A stretch of DNA of 64,000 nt from Actinoplanes sp. M2I2 (GTDB lineage Bacteria; Actinomycetota; Actinomycetes; Mycobacteriales; Micromonosporaceae): positions 434,001-498,000 of the forward strand of contig NZ_JALPVJ010000005.1 in assembly GCF_023544445.1 (NCBI RefSeq). Direction: 5' to 3'. The notes below the pieces were generated by a model. That model did not search any database and was not told the origin of the DNA. It saw nothing but the letters and a program-made list of their open reading frames with translations. A program made the translations under genes and the position numbers. Below, one piece after another: positions 8,961-18,704 of this stretch. Positions within the stretch are counted from its first letter, which is position 1, and every line of letters begins with the position of its first letter.

Positions 8961-10817
8961 ATGGACAGTCCCCGTTCTCGCGGCCGAGCCGTGCTGCGTC
9001 ATCTCGCCGCACCGGTCGCGGCCCTGGCCATGATCGCGGCGTTGTCGCCGGCCACCGGCTCCAGCCGGCCCGCGGCGGCCGCACCACCCGAGTTCCGACC
9101 GGCCGGCGTCAGCTCCGGGCTGCCCGAGGACGCGACCGTCAAGGGCCAGTTCCTGAGCTACAACGACTTCCACGGCGCGATCGACCCGCCCAGCGGCAGC
9201 GGCGCGGTGGTCAACGCGGCCGGCGCCGCCACCCCCGCCGGCGGTGTGGAATACCTGGCGACCTACCTGAAGAGGCTGCGCGCCGAGGGCCGGGCCGACG
9301 GCCGCCCGACCGTCACCGTCGGCGCCGGCGACCTCATCGGGGCGACCCCGCTGGTCAGCGCCGCGTTCCACGACGAGCCGACGATCGAGCTGATGAACCG
9401 GATCGGCCTGCAGGTGAGCTCGGTCGGCAACCACGAGTTCGACGAGGGCGTCGACGAGCTGATCCGCATGCAGCGCGGTGGCTGCCACCCGACCGACGGC
9501 TGCCAGGACGGCGACGGCTTCGGCGGGGCCAAATTCACCTACCTCGCGGCCAACACGGTCACCAAGAAGACCGGTCTGCCGATCCTGCCGCCGATCGACA
9601 TCAAGCTCGTCAACGGCGTCCCGGTCGGCTTCGTCGGCCTGACGCTCGAGGGCACGGCCGGCATCGTCAACCCGGCCGGCATCGGGACCGTGCGCTTCGC
9701 CGACGAGGTCGAGACGGCCAACAAGTGGGGCAACGTGCTCAAGCTGCTCGGCGTCAAGGCCCAGGTGCTGCTCGTGCACGAGGGCGGCTCCCAGGCCACG
9801 GCCACGCCGACGCCCGGGGTGAGCGACTGCGACGGATTCACCGGTCCGATCGTGCCGATCGTCGCGGGGCTCAACCCCGAGTTCGGGCTGGTCGTCTCCG
9901 GGCACACGCACCGGTTCTACTCCTGCGAGCTGCCCAACCGGAAGGGCACGTCCGTGGTCACCAGTGCCGGCACGAACGGCCAGCTGGTGACCGACATCGA
10001 CTGGTCGGTCGACCGGCGCACCGGCCGCTTCGCCGACATCACGGCCAGGAACGTGATCGTCGAGAACGGCGTGCCCGACGGCGCCGGCGGCTGGCAGCGC
10101 GACGGCAACGGCGTCTACCTCAAGAACCCGGCCACGGTCGACGCCGACGCCAAGAAGATCGCCGACAAGTACCGGACGGCGGTCGCCCCCATCGCCAACC
10201 GGGTCGTCGGCCGCATCACGGCGGACATCACCCGCACCGCGACGCCGGCCGGGGAGAGCCCGCTCGGCGACGTGATCGCGGATGCTCAGCTGGCCCGCAC
10301 CACCGGCGCGGGCGCGCAGATCGCGCTGATGAACCCGGGCGGCATCCGGGCCGACTTCGACGCCGAGGCCTCGGGCGGCGGGGAGACGAGCGGCGAGATC
10401 ACCTATGGCGAGGCGTTCACCGTGCAGCCGTTCAACAACCTCGTGGTCACGCAGACGTTCACCGGCGCGCAGCTCAAGGAGGCACTGGAGCAGCAGTTCC
10501 GGGGCTACAACGGCCAGACGACGACCAAGATCCTGCAGGTGTCGGCCGGCTTCACCTACACGTGGAGCGCCTCGGCCCCGCTCGGCTCCAAGATCTCGAA
10601 CCTGGCGCTGAACGGCGCCCCGATCGACCCGGCCGCGTCATACCAGGTCACGACCAACGACTTCCTGGCCAACGGCGGCGACGGCTTCTCGGCGCTGACC
10701 GCCGGCACCGGTCGCGTCACCGCGCCCGGGTTCGACATCGACGCCCTGGTGGCCTACCTCGGCGCCGGCGCGCCGGTCGCTCCCGGCCCGGCCGACCGCA
10801 TCGCCACCGTGGCCTGA
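8961..10817 (+). CDS. Secreted bifunctional metallophosphatase / 5'-nucleotidase
   Basis: The product has 618 residues and starts with a signal peptide (Arg-rich head, AAPVAALAMIAALSPATG core). An N-terminal calcineurin-like metallophosphatase domain follows: SYNDFHGAID (D-x-H), GAGDLIGATPL, VGNHEFDEG and GHTHRFY provide the two-metal site. The C-terminal 5'-nucleotidase substrate domain begins near NRVVGRITADI and includes ESPLGDVIADAQL, MNPGGIRADF and the FNNLVV / NDFLANGGDGFSAL segments. It presumably dephosphorylates extracellular nucleotides for phosphate or nucleoside scavenging. GGGAG lies 7 nt before the ATG. It is divergent from pcrA with about 160 nt between them. No membrane anchor or sorting signal is visible at the C-terminus. 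Confidence 0.94.
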   Translation: MDSPRSRGRAVLRHLAAPVAALAMIAALSPATGSSRPAAAAPPEFRPAGVSSGLPEDATVKGQFLSYNDFHGAIDPPSGSGAVVNAAGAATPAGGVEYLATYLKRLRAEGRADGRPTVTVGAGDLIGATPLVSAAFHDEPTIELMNRIGLQVSSVGNHEFDEGVDELIRMQRGGCHPTDGCQDGDGFGGAKFTYLAANTVTKKTGLPILPPIDIKLVNGVPVGFVGLTLEGTAGIVNPAGIGTVRFADEVETANKWGNVLKLLGVKAQVLLVHEGGSQATATPTPGVSDCDGFTGPIVPIVAGLNPEFGLVVSGHTHRFYSCELPNRKGTSVVTSAGTNGQLVTDIDWSVDRRTGRFADITARNVIVENGVPDGAGGWQRDGNGVYLKNPATVDADAKKIADKYRTAVAPIANRVVGRITADITRTATPAGESPLGDVIADAQLARTTGAGAQIALMNPGGIRADFDAEASGGGETSGEITYGEAFTVQPFNNLVVTQTFTGAQLKEALEQQFRGYNGQTTTKILQVSAGFTYTWSASAPLGSKISNLALNGAPIDPAASYQVTTNDFLANGGDGFSALTAGTGRVTAPGFDIDALVAYLGAGAPVAPGPADRIATVA

Positions 10818-10949
10818 CCGTCCCCGCGCGTCCAGGCCCGGGGCCGCCGTACCCCGGCGTGCCGGGCCGGGCGCGCCCGGTCCCTTCCGTGCGGAACATT
10901 GGCTCAGCGCTCCGGCCGGTGAACGTGTCCCACGCTTCGGGCGGTTTCC

Positions 10950-10979
10950 TTGCGTAGCCGTTCGGAGCGGGGGCATACT
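10950..10979 (+). promoter_or_regulatory. Promoter giving a leaderless transcript of the Phe leader peptide
   Basis: TTGCGT (10950-10955), an 18-nt spacer and CATACT (10974-10979). The start point expected about 7 nt downstream coincides with GTG 10987, the first codon of the leader peptide. Confidence 0.6.
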
Positions 10980-10986
10980 CGGCAAC

Positions 10987-11040
10987 GTGATCCAGCAGGC
11001 GCGATTTTTTACTACGGCACCGGTAGTCCGGCGACCGTAG
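10987..11040 (+). CDS. Predicted Phe leader peptide (attenuator) upstream of chorismate mutase
   Basis: The frame encodes MIQQARFFTTAPVVRRP followed by TAG. Codons 7 and 8 are TTT TTT, an exceptional pair in a genome that writes Phe as TTC almost everywhere. The GTG start sits 7 nt after a -10 box and has no Shine-Dalgarno, so translation would begin at the 5' end of the RNA. The TAG lies in the right arm of the first downstream hairpin, and a strong terminator-like stem follows before the chorismate mutase. This is the standard layout of ribosome-mediated attenuation sensing charged tRNA-Phe. The peptide itself probably has no function. The call is inferred from sequence only. Confidence 0.72.
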   Translation: MIQQARFFTTAPVVRRP

Positions 11041-11064
11041 GCCGCGTCTGAACGACAGACCTAC
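11012..11064 (+). promoter_or_regulatory. Mutually exclusive attenuator hairpins
   Basis: Hairpin 1 pairs CTACGG (11012-11017) with CCGTAG (11035-11040). Hairpin 2 pairs GTAG (11037-11040) with CTAC (11061-11064), strengthened by GTCTG (11046-11050) with CAGAC (11056-11060). They share 11037-11040 and cannot form together. A ribosome paused at TTT TTT (11005-11010) would cover the left arm of hairpin 1 and free hairpin 2, whose right end touches the first base of the terminator stem. Confidence 0.55.
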
Positions 11065-11099
11065 ATCAAGCCCCGGGCTTCCCAGCCCGGGGCTTGATG
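11064..11099 (+). terminator. Strong hairpin between Phe leader and chorismate mutase (attenuator terminator)
   Basis: A perfect 16-bp stem: CATCAAGCCCCGGGCT (11064-11079), loop TCCC, and its exact complement at 11084-11099. No U-tract follows. It lies 47 nt before the chorismate mutase start, where a constitutive terminator would make little sense. Confidence 0.7.
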
Positions 11100-11146
11100 C
11101 TGCCCGGGCCGGGTCGACCGGGGCGCAAGCACCCGAGGAGCACGAC

Positions 11147-11437
11147 ATGACCGCCGACGTGATGGACCAGAACACCGGCGCGGGCGAGCCCCTGGCCGCC
11201 GACGAGATCCGGGCGATGCGCGAGCGCATCGACGAGATCGACCAGCAGATCATCGACCTGTGGCTGGAGCGGGCCCGCCTCTCCCAGACGGTCGGCCGGA
11301 CCCGGATGGCCAGCGGCGGTACGCGCCTGGTGCTCTCCCGCGAGCGCGAGATCGTCGAGCGTTTCCGCGAGGCGCTGGGCCCCGACGGCGCCCAGGTGGC
11401 CCTGATGATCCTGCGGGCGGGCCGCGGCCCCCTCTGA
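11147..11437 (+). CDS. aroQ: Chorismate mutase, AroQ type
   Basis: This 96-residue all-helical enzyme converts chorismate to prephenate, the first step specific to phenylalanine and tyrosine. It follows the AroQ-delta pattern: EIRAMRERIDEIDQQIIDLWLERARLSQTVGRTR, then REREIVERF and the C-terminal ALMILRAGRGPL. It is the size of Rv0948c, the mycobacterial enzyme that is weakly active alone and is activated by binding DAHP synthase; the same may apply here. GAGGAG lies 6 nt before the ATG. Synteny with pcrA, M23 and sucCD also matches Rv0948c-Rv0952. The upstream leader peptide and hairpins suggest repression when charged tRNA-Phe is plentiful. Confidence 0.93.
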   Translation: MTADVMDQNTGAGEPLAADEIRAMRERIDEIDQQIIDLWLERARLSQTVGRTRMASGGTRLVLSREREIVERFREALGPDGAQVALMILRAGRGPL

Positions 11438-11525
11438 GGCCTGCCCCGCCGAGCACCCGCGCCTGACCCCGCGGCGCAGGCCCGGGCGGACCCGCGCCGC
11501 CTCGAGTGGACTGCGCGGCGCTGTC

Positions 11526-14500
11526 TCAGGTGAAGAGGTCCTCGGGGAAGGCCACGCCCACGATTTCGAACTCCTGGCGTAGCAACTCGCGGAAGGCCTG
11601 CTCGCCCGGACGCACCCGGAGATGCCCGCCGATGCGGTCGTAGACGGCACGGATCAGCTCCGGGTCGCCGTTGCGGCTGTGACAGACGGCCAGGATCCGC
11701 GCCGGCTTGTCGGCGTGCTCGGTCAGGTAGCGACGAGTCTCCGCCTGGCTCTGGTGCACGGCGTCGAGCAGCACGTTGAGCACCGTGCGGGTATCGATGC
11801 GCCGGGCGTCGTCCTCCAGCATGCGCAGGACGACCTCCGTCCCCGGATCGGCGAACCGGAACGTGTGCAGAGCGGCGAGGTAGACCATCGAAAGATGCCG
11901 GGCGCCGCCGGCGCCGCGCGACGCGAGCACCAGCTCGAGCAGCACCTCGAGGTCGGAGCCGAGCGACGAGGCGTCGACGATCGACCCGTACGGCGGGCCG
12001 ATCGCCCGCCAGAAGGGCGCCGCGCTGTGGGCCAGCACCAGCGTCAGGCCGGAGTCGCGGCGGAACGCGGCTTCCCGCAGCCACTCGCCGTCGAGACTGG
12101 CCGAGGGCACGACGACGTCCCGGAACAGACGATGGGAACCCCAGGGGGCGTCGTCCGGAGCCGGCAGTCCCCACGGCATCGAGTGCCTCAGGCTGACGGT
12201 CGGCTGGTCCTCCAGCGTCAGCGTCGCCCGCTCGTCCCCGGGATCCACCGAGATGCGCAGGACGGCCCACAGGCTTCTCCAGGCGTGCGAAGGCAGGCGG
12301 CTCTCCCACAGGAGGGCCTGCGCACGCCATCGCAGGCCCAGTGAATCGACGTCGACGCCACCGTCGGCCAGCATCACGATCAGCGTGACCAGGTTGGCGC
12401 TGAAGGCCGCTTCGCGCTCGGCCGCCGTACGGGGAACCGGCTGGTAGGAAGCCAGCGACCAGGTCGGTGGCGGGGAATCGGCGACCCGCACCAGATCGCG
12501 GAGCAGCGCGTCGCAGTGTTTCCGGGTGTCGGCCGGGAGCCGTCCGAGCATCCGCCGCCCGAACTCGATGATCGGACCACGCCCGGCGAGAACGGCGGAC
12601 GACAGCCAGGCGGCGAGCGGGCCCGCGTCGACCGGGCTCGGGCGGGGCCGCCGGGCCTGATGCGCCCGCTCCCCGGCCAGGTCGATCAGGGTCGTCACCA
12701 CCAACCGGGCCACCAGGAACTCGCCGAACGTGGCGTGGAGGAACTCGAAACTGCGCCGGGGCTGATCGACGCCTTCCCGGGCCCGGGACTCGTGCAGGAA
12801 GAAGAAGCGGCCGACGAGCAGCTGCGCGGCGCTCAGCGGGCGGTCGTGGCCGGGCCGGTCGACCCGGTCGTCGCTGAGCAGGTCTCGCAGGTCGGCATCC
12901 AGCTCGTGCTCGGTCACGACCTGAGCGCCGCGGACGAACAGGGCGATCGCCACGAACTCCAGACGGCGCAACTCGCGGGCGACGGCGGGCTCGTCGATCG
13001 GCGCCGCGGGCTCCCGCCGGGACAGTTCGCGCCGGGCGAAGTCGGTGAAGAGCCGCTCGTACAGGTCGGTGCGCTCGAGGTGACCGGTGGCGTCGAGCAG
13101 GGCGTTGTCCCAGGAGTCGTGGACGGCCAACATCAGGAGCAGGAGAGGCTGCTCGGCCAGTTCGCGAAAGCGCAGAGCCACCTCGGCCGTGAGCGGCCGC
13201 AGCGACCGGGCGGCGAGTCCCGCGGTGTTGGTCGCGCGCCAGACGCCCAGCCAGGCACCGATCTGCTCGTCGTCGAACGGATCGAGGCGCAGCACGACGC
13301 TGCCGTGCGGCACCCGGACCCGATCGGCCACCACGACCCGCGACGTGACCAGGACAGCGACCGGGCGGTTCCGGTCCGCCTCGCGTCGCTGGAAGTCGCG
13401 GACCTGTTCCAGGTAGTCGGCCCGGTCGGCCCCGGAGGCCTGGAGCAGTTCGTCGAGGCCGTCCAGCAGGACGACGGGAAGCGCGTCACCGGCCGAGCGA
13501 ACCAGCTCGGGCCACCCCGGACGCTCGCCGATCGTGTCGTGGACGGCCGACTCGATCTGATCCTGGATCGGGGCGTCGGCCGCCACCGTCCGCAACTCGA
13601 CCCGGACGGCCAGGAACTCCTCGGGCGGCAGGACGGCGGCCAGCACACGGGTCAGCAGCGACTTGCCGGAGCCCGGTTGGCCGAGCACGATCAACGGCGC
13701 CCGGGTCGCGTCCGGGGACGTGAGGTGGCCGGCCAGCAACGACTGGATGTCGGTGACCGCGACCGCTTCGTCCCACCAGGACTCGGCGGCGATGACGGCC
13801 GCGGGCTCCGCGCGCCGTACCCGGGCCCGCGGATTGATGTAGAGGTCGGCGGTCGGCGGCAGCCGGAGGTCGTCCGGCAGGTCCCCGACGTCCACGATGG
13901 GCCGGCTCAGCTCCTTGCGGTACTGGTCGGCCAGGTCGGTGCGGCACGTCCGCGCGGCGCCGGTCAGCCCGCCGAGCATCGACCGGATCTCGGCCAGGCC
14001 GGTGGCCAGGTCGTCGCCGACCCGGCGGGTCTCGGCCCGGCCGGCCGCGGCCTCGGTCATGGCCGCCCAGATCGCGAACTCGGGCACCTCGGCCGCGAGG
14101 GACCGATAGCCGATGAGATAGCGGCGGAGAGCCAGGTCCGCGACCTCCGGCGGAGCGGGAGGATCCGGCGCGGCCGCGATCAGACCGGCGAGGAAGCTCG
14201 ACGTGTGACCCGCGAGCGTCACGTAATAGGCCCGCAGGTCCTGATGAAGGGCTTCCGTCGGCGCGGCCGCCGACGGCATCGGCAGGGCGGCTCCCGCCAG
14301 CAGCGAGATCACCCCGGATCGATCGGACTCGGACCACGAACGGGCGGCGATCGCGACCTGCTCGGCCAGCGTGACCTCGCGGGCCGCGTCACCCAGGGCC
14401 TCGAAGAACGAGCTGACCACCAGGACGGCGTGGGCCGCGGTGAGCCGCTCGGTGCGATCGAACCGGCTCAGGCCCGCTCGGCGTTCCCGCAGGGACCGGG

Positions 14501-14690
14501 TGACCGACTGTCCCCACTCGACAATCTCGTTGCGGACAGCTAGGAGGTCGACCGAACTCAGCGTGGCCGTCGCCGCCACGGCCGCCGGCGCGCCGGCGAG
14601 CCGTCCCAGGAACGCGAGGAACGTGCTCTCCCCCGCGCCCAGCAGGTGCACGGCGTCGGCGTAACTGAGGCGGGACGACGGTCGCAGCAT
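11526..14690 (-). CDS. Large NACHT-domain STAND NTPase with NNH7-like N-terminal helical domain (candidate anti-phage protein)
   Basis: The product has 1054 residues in three parts. Residues 1 to ~235 are helical, beginning SSRLSYADAVHLLGAGESTF and including RFDRTERLTAAHAVLVVSSFFEAL; I recognise this as resembling the 'NACHT N-terminal helical domain 7' of actinobacterial STAND proteins. A NACHT module follows: Walker A GQPGSGKS (about 335), Walker B VVLLDGLDEL (about 406), VLVTSR sensor and a winged-helix region ending in the RRSFEFLHATFGEFLVARL signature (about 700). The last ~300 residues are helical with no repeats I can define, and probably sense the trigger. NACHT proteins of this kind defend bacteria against phage by abortive responses; the effector of this one is unknown. 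ATG 14690 has GGGAG 10 nt upstream. It lies behind the Opp operon, 70 nt after the oppF stop, with no other defence gene nearby. Confidence 0.82.
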   Translation of the reverse strand: MLRPSSRLSYADAVHLLGAGESTFLAFLGRLAGAPAAVAATATLSSVDLLAVRNEIVEWGQSVTRSLRERRAGLSRFDRTERLTAAHAVLVVSSFFEALGDAAREVTLAEQVAIAARSWSESDRSGVISLLAGAALPMPSAAAPTEALHQDLRAYYVTLAGHTSSFLAGLIAAAPDPPAPPEVADLALRRYLIGYRSLAAEVPEFAIWAAMTEAAAGRAETRRVGDDLATGLAEIRSMLGGLTGAARTCRTDLADQYRKELSRPIVDVGDLPDDLRLPPTADLYINPRARVRRAEPAAVIAAESWWDEAVAVTDIQSLLAGHLTSPDATRAPLIVLGQPGSGKSLLTRVLAAVLPPEEFLAVRVELRTVAADAPIQDQIESAVHDTIGERPGWPELVRSAGDALPVVLLDGLDELLQASGADRADYLEQVRDFQRREADRNRPVAVLVTSRVVVADRVRVPHGSVVLRLDPFDDEQIGAWLGVWRATNTAGLAARSLRPLTAEVALRFRELAEQPLLLLMLAVHDSWDNALLDATGHLERTDLYERLFTDFARRELSRREPAAPIDEPAVARELRRLEFVAIALFVRGAQVVTEHELDADLRDLLSDDRVDRPGHDRPLSAAQLLVGRFFFLHESRAREGVDQPRRSFEFLHATFGEFLVARLVVTTLIDLAGERAHQARRPRPSPVDAGPLAAWLSSAVLAGRGPIIEFGRRMLGRLPADTRKHCDALLRDLVRVADSPPPTWSLASYQPVPRTAAEREAAFSANLVTLIVMLADGGVDVDSLGLRWRAQALLWESRLPSHAWRSLWAVLRISVDPGDERATLTLEDQPTVSLRHSMPWGLPAPDDAPWGSHRLFRDVVVPSASLDGEWLREAAFRRDSGLTLVLAHSAAPFWRAIGPPYGSIVDASSLGSDLEVLLELVLASRGAGGARHLSMVYLAALHTFRFADPGTEVVLRMLEDDARRIDTRTVLNVLLDAVHQSQAETRRYLTEHADKPARILAVCHSRNGDPELIRAVYDRIGGHLRVRPGEQAFRELLRQEFEIVGVAFPEDLFT

Positions 14691-14760
14691 GGCCGCGAGT
14701 CTCCCACCCGGGCCGGGTCGTGTCGCTTCCCGTCGAGTGTGGAGAGTCAGGTGTGGAGGG

Positions 14761-15736
14761 TCAGAAGCGGCGCATGACGTCGCGGATCTCGGCGAAGTGG
14801 CAGGCGCTGGGGTGTGGCGAGCGCTGCCGGATCTCGAGCAGCGGCTCGTGGTCGGCACAGGCCGGCTGGGCCTTCCAGCACCGCGTACGAAAGCGGCAAC
14901 CCGACGGCGGATCGGCCGGCGAAGGCACCTCGCCCTCGAGCATGATGTGGTCGCGCCGGCCCCGCAGGCGGGGGTCGGGCACCGGGACCGCCGAGAGCAG
15001 CGCCTGCGTGTACGGGTGCGTGGGCTGCTCGTAGATCGCCGCGTGGTCGCCGGTCTCGACGATCTTGCCCAGGTACATGACGGCCACCCGGTCGGAGATG
15101 TGGCGGACCACCGACAGGTCGTGCGCGATGAAGACGTACGAGAGCCCGAGCTCGCGCTGCAGGCCTTCCAGCAAGTTGATCACCTGAGCCTGGATGGAGA
15201 CGTCCAGAGCGGACACCGGCTCGTCGCAGACGATGATCTCGGGGCGCAGGGCCAGCGCGCGGGCGATGCCGATGCGCTGCCGCTGGCCGCCGGAGAACTG
15301 GTGGGGATAGCGGTTGAGGTGGTCGGGGTTGAGCCCGACGATGTCCAGCAACTCCTGGACCGCGCGGGCCTTGCCGGTCCGCGGCACGGCGTCGGGATGG
15401 ATGTCGTACGGCTCGCCGATGATGGCGCCCACCGTCATCCGCGGGTTGAGCGACGTGTACGGGTCCTGCAGCACCATCTGGATGTTGCGGCGCGCGCGCC
15501 GCAGGGCCGCGCCCTTCAACCGCGTCAGGTCCTCGCCCCGCACCCGGATCTCGCCGCGGGTCGGCTTCTCGAGCGCGACCAGCAGCCTGGCCAGGGTCGA
15601 CTTGCCGCAGCCGGACTCGCCCACCACGCCCAGCGTCTCGCCCCGGCGCAGGTGCAGGTCGACACCGTCGACCGCCCGGACGGCGCCCCTGCGGGCCGGG
15701 AAGTGCTTGACCAGGCCCCGGGTCTCGAGCACGACG

Positions 15737-15744
<8 letters not shown>
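14761..15744 (-). CDS. Peptide ABC importer ATP-binding protein, OppF/DppF type
   Basis: This 327-residue ATPase is one of the two motor subunits of an oligopeptide/dipeptide importer. Walker [10 protein letters not shown], signature FSGGQRQR, Walker [13 protein letters not shown] and H-loop FIAHDLSV are intact. The C-terminal Opp extension has the Cys pattern GCRFRTRCW...AC...ACHF typical of OppD/F proteins. Its start overlaps the oppD stop by 8 nt. It is the last transporter gene; the NACHT gene follows 70 nt later in the same direction. Confidence 0.95.
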
Positions 15745-16765
<1,021 letters not shown>

Positions 16766-16772
16766 CGTCGCC

Positions 16773-17696
16773 TCACCGCAGTTTCGGGTCGAAGGCGTCG
16801 CGGATGGCGTCGCCGAGCATGATGAAGGCGAGCACGGTGGCTGCCAGGAAGACCGACGGCCACACCAGCGGCGCGGCGACGGTACGGGCGTACGGTCCGG
16901 CCTCGGCGATCGCCAGGCCCCAGCTGACCGCGTCGCCCTTGAGGCCCACGCCGAGGTAGGACAGCGTGGCCTCGCCGGCGATGTTGATGCCGAGCAGGAC
17001 GGTCAGCACCACGACGAACGGGCTGATCGCGTTGGGCAGGATGTGCCGGACCATCAGCCGGGCCGGTCCGGCCCCGAGCATCCGGGCCGCGGTCACGTAG
17101 TCCTGGTTCTTGGCCGAGATCACGGCCGAGCGCATGACGCGGGCCGCGGTGGTCCAGCCGAGCACCCCGAGCGTGACGATCACGGCCAGGACGCCGTTGC
17201 TCTCCGGGTCCGACGAGAGCCGCTTGGCCAGCACGATGGCGCCGAGGATGAACGGGATGGCCAGCACGACGTCGACGAGGCGGGAGAGCAGGGCGTCGAT
17301 CCAGCCGCCGAGGTAGCCGGCCAGCAGACCGACGACCAGTCCGAGGAGTCCGGCGATCAGGGTGGCGCTGACGCCGACGAGGATCGAGTCGCGGGCGCCG
17401 TACACGGTCTTGGCATAGACGTCGCAGCCCTGGAAGTCGTACCCGAAGAGCGCGCCGCCGCTTCCCCCCGCGTTCTTACGGGCCAGCACGCAGTCGCGCG
17501 GGTCGGCCGAGGTGAACAGCGACGGCCAGGCGGCCATCAGCAGCACCACGACGACGAGTACGGCCGCGATCCAGAAGACCTTGCTCGTCCGCAGGTCGCG
17601 CCAGGCGTCCCCGGCCAGGCTGCGCGGGCCGGAGTCCGGCCGGCCGGCGCGCGGGCCGGGTGCCTCGGCGGTGGACACGGCGGTGAAGTCACTCAT
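16773..17696 (-). CDS. Peptide ABC importer permease, OppC/DppC type
   Basis: The product has 307 residues. A hydrophilic N-terminal tail precedes the first helix (VFWIAAVLVVVVLLMAAW). A periplasmic loop with two Cys (RDCVL...FQGCDVY) follows, then five further helices of the BPD_transp_1 fold. The EAA coupling loop lies around AARMLGAGPARLMVRHILPNAISP, which docks on the ATPases. The start overlaps the oppB stop by 8 nt, typical of coupled permease subunits. Confidence 0.94.
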   Translation of the reverse strand: MSDFTAVSTAEAPGPRAGRPDSGPRSLAGDAWRDLRTSKVFWIAAVLVVVVLLMAAWPSLFTSADPRDCVLARKNAGGSGGALFGYDFQGCDVYAKTVYGARDSILVGVSATLIAGLLGLVVGLLAGYLGGWIDALLSRLVDVVLAIPFILGAIVLAKRLSSDPESNGVLAVIVTLGVLGWTTAARVMRSAVISAKNQDYVTAARMLGAGPARLMVRHILPNAISPFVVVLTVLLGINIAGEATLSYLGVGLKGDAVSWGLAIAEAGPYARTVAAPLVWPSVFLAATVLAFIMLGDAIRDAFDPKLR

Positions 17697-18615
17697 AGCG
17701 GATCCGGGGGTCGAGGGCGGCGTAGAGCAGGTCGACGATCAGGTTGATCACCAGGAAGACGATCACGAGGACGCTGACGAAGCCGACCACCAGCGGGCCG
17801 TCCTCGGTCCGGACGCCGCGGAACAGGTTGAAGCCCACGCCCGGGATGTTGAAGACGCCCTCGGTCACGACCGCGCCCGACATCAGCGCGCCGATGTCGA
17901 CGCCGATCAGCGTGATCACGGGGATCAGGGAGTTGCGCAGCACGTGCACGCCGATCACCCGGCGGGGCGCGAGACCCTTGGCCCGAGCCGTACGGACGTA
18001 GTCGGCCCGCAGATTCTCGGCGACCGACGACCGGGTCACCCGCAGCTGCGTCGCGACGACCAGGCTGCCCAGCACGAGAGCCGGCAACAGCAGTTCGTAG
18101 AGGTTGGCGTCGCGGGTGGCGGTGGGCGGGAACCAGCCGAGCTGGATGCCGAAGATCAGCTGGGCCAGCGGGGCCAGCACCACGATCGGCATGGCCAGCA
18201 CGATCAGCGTCAGCACCAGCGTGACGGTGTCGAACACGCCGCCGCGCCGCAGACCGGAGAGCACTCCCGCACCGACCGCGAGCACGGCCGCGATGACGAT
18301 CGACAGCAGGGCCAGCCGGACGGTGACCGGCCAGGCCTGGGCCAGCATCTCGGCGATCGGGCGGCCGGTCAGCGACATCCCGAAGTCGCCGGTGAGCAGG
18401 CCCTTGACGTAGTGCCAGTACTGCGTGAAGAAGCCGTCGTCGAGGTGGTATCGGGCATTGAGCGCGGCCCGCTGGCTGTCGGTGAGAGGACGGTCGCCGA
18501 CGAGGGCCTGGAACGGGTCGTCGACGTTGGCGAACATCAACGCGTAGACGACGAAGGTGGCCCCGAAGAAGGTCAGGACCATCTGGAGCAGGCGCCGCAC
18601 GATGTAGCGGAACAT
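17689..18615 (-). CDS. Peptide ABC importer permease, OppB/DppB type
   Basis: The product has 308 residues. MFRYIVRRLLQMVLTFFGATFVVYALMF is the standard OppB first helix, followed by an extracellular domain of about 70 residues and five more helices. The EAA loop reads DYVRTARAKGLAPRRVIGVHVLRNSLIPVI. Together with the OppC protein it forms the membrane channel. It starts 89 nt after the binding-protein gene, and the gap holds a strong hairpin. Confidence 0.95.
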   Translation of the reverse strand: MFRYIVRRLLQMVLTFFGATFVVYALMFANVDDPFQALVGDRPLTDSQRAALNARYHLDDGFFTQYWHYVKGLLTGDFGMSLTGRPIAEMLAQAWPVTVRLALLSIVIAAVLAVGAGVLSGLRRGGVFDTVTLVLTLIVLAMPIVVLAPLAQLIFGIQLGWFPPTATRDANLYELLLPALVLGSLVVATQLRVTRSSVAENLRADYVRTARAKGLAPRRVIGVHVLRNSLIPVITLIGVDIGALMSGAVVTEGVFNIPGVGFNLFRGVRTEDGPLVVGFVSVLVIVFLVINLIVDLLYAALDPRIRYE

Positions 18616-18650
18616 TCAGAGCCTTTTGGGCGAGGGGACGGGCAGACAGC

Positions 18651-18687
18651 GGTGGCGCCACGGTTTCATCGAAACCGGGGCGCCACC
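18651..18687. terminator. Intercistronic hairpin between binding-protein and permease genes (Opp operon)
   Basis: GGTGGCGCC (18651-18659) plus CGGTTTC (18661-18667) pair with GAAACCG (18671-18677) plus GGCGCCACC (18679-18687) around a 3-nt loop, with one mismatch: 16 pairs. It probably limits read-through or protects the 3' end of the binding-protein mRNA, giving excess binding protein. Confidence 0.7.
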
Positions 18688-18704
18688 ACCGTTCGAGCGG
18701 ACGA

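Noticed and set aside
12516..14543. Long plus-strand open frame opposite the NACHT gene
   Set aside because: Gly/Arg/Gln/Asp-rich composition typical of the antisense frame of GC-rich genes; no domain and no ribosome binding site.
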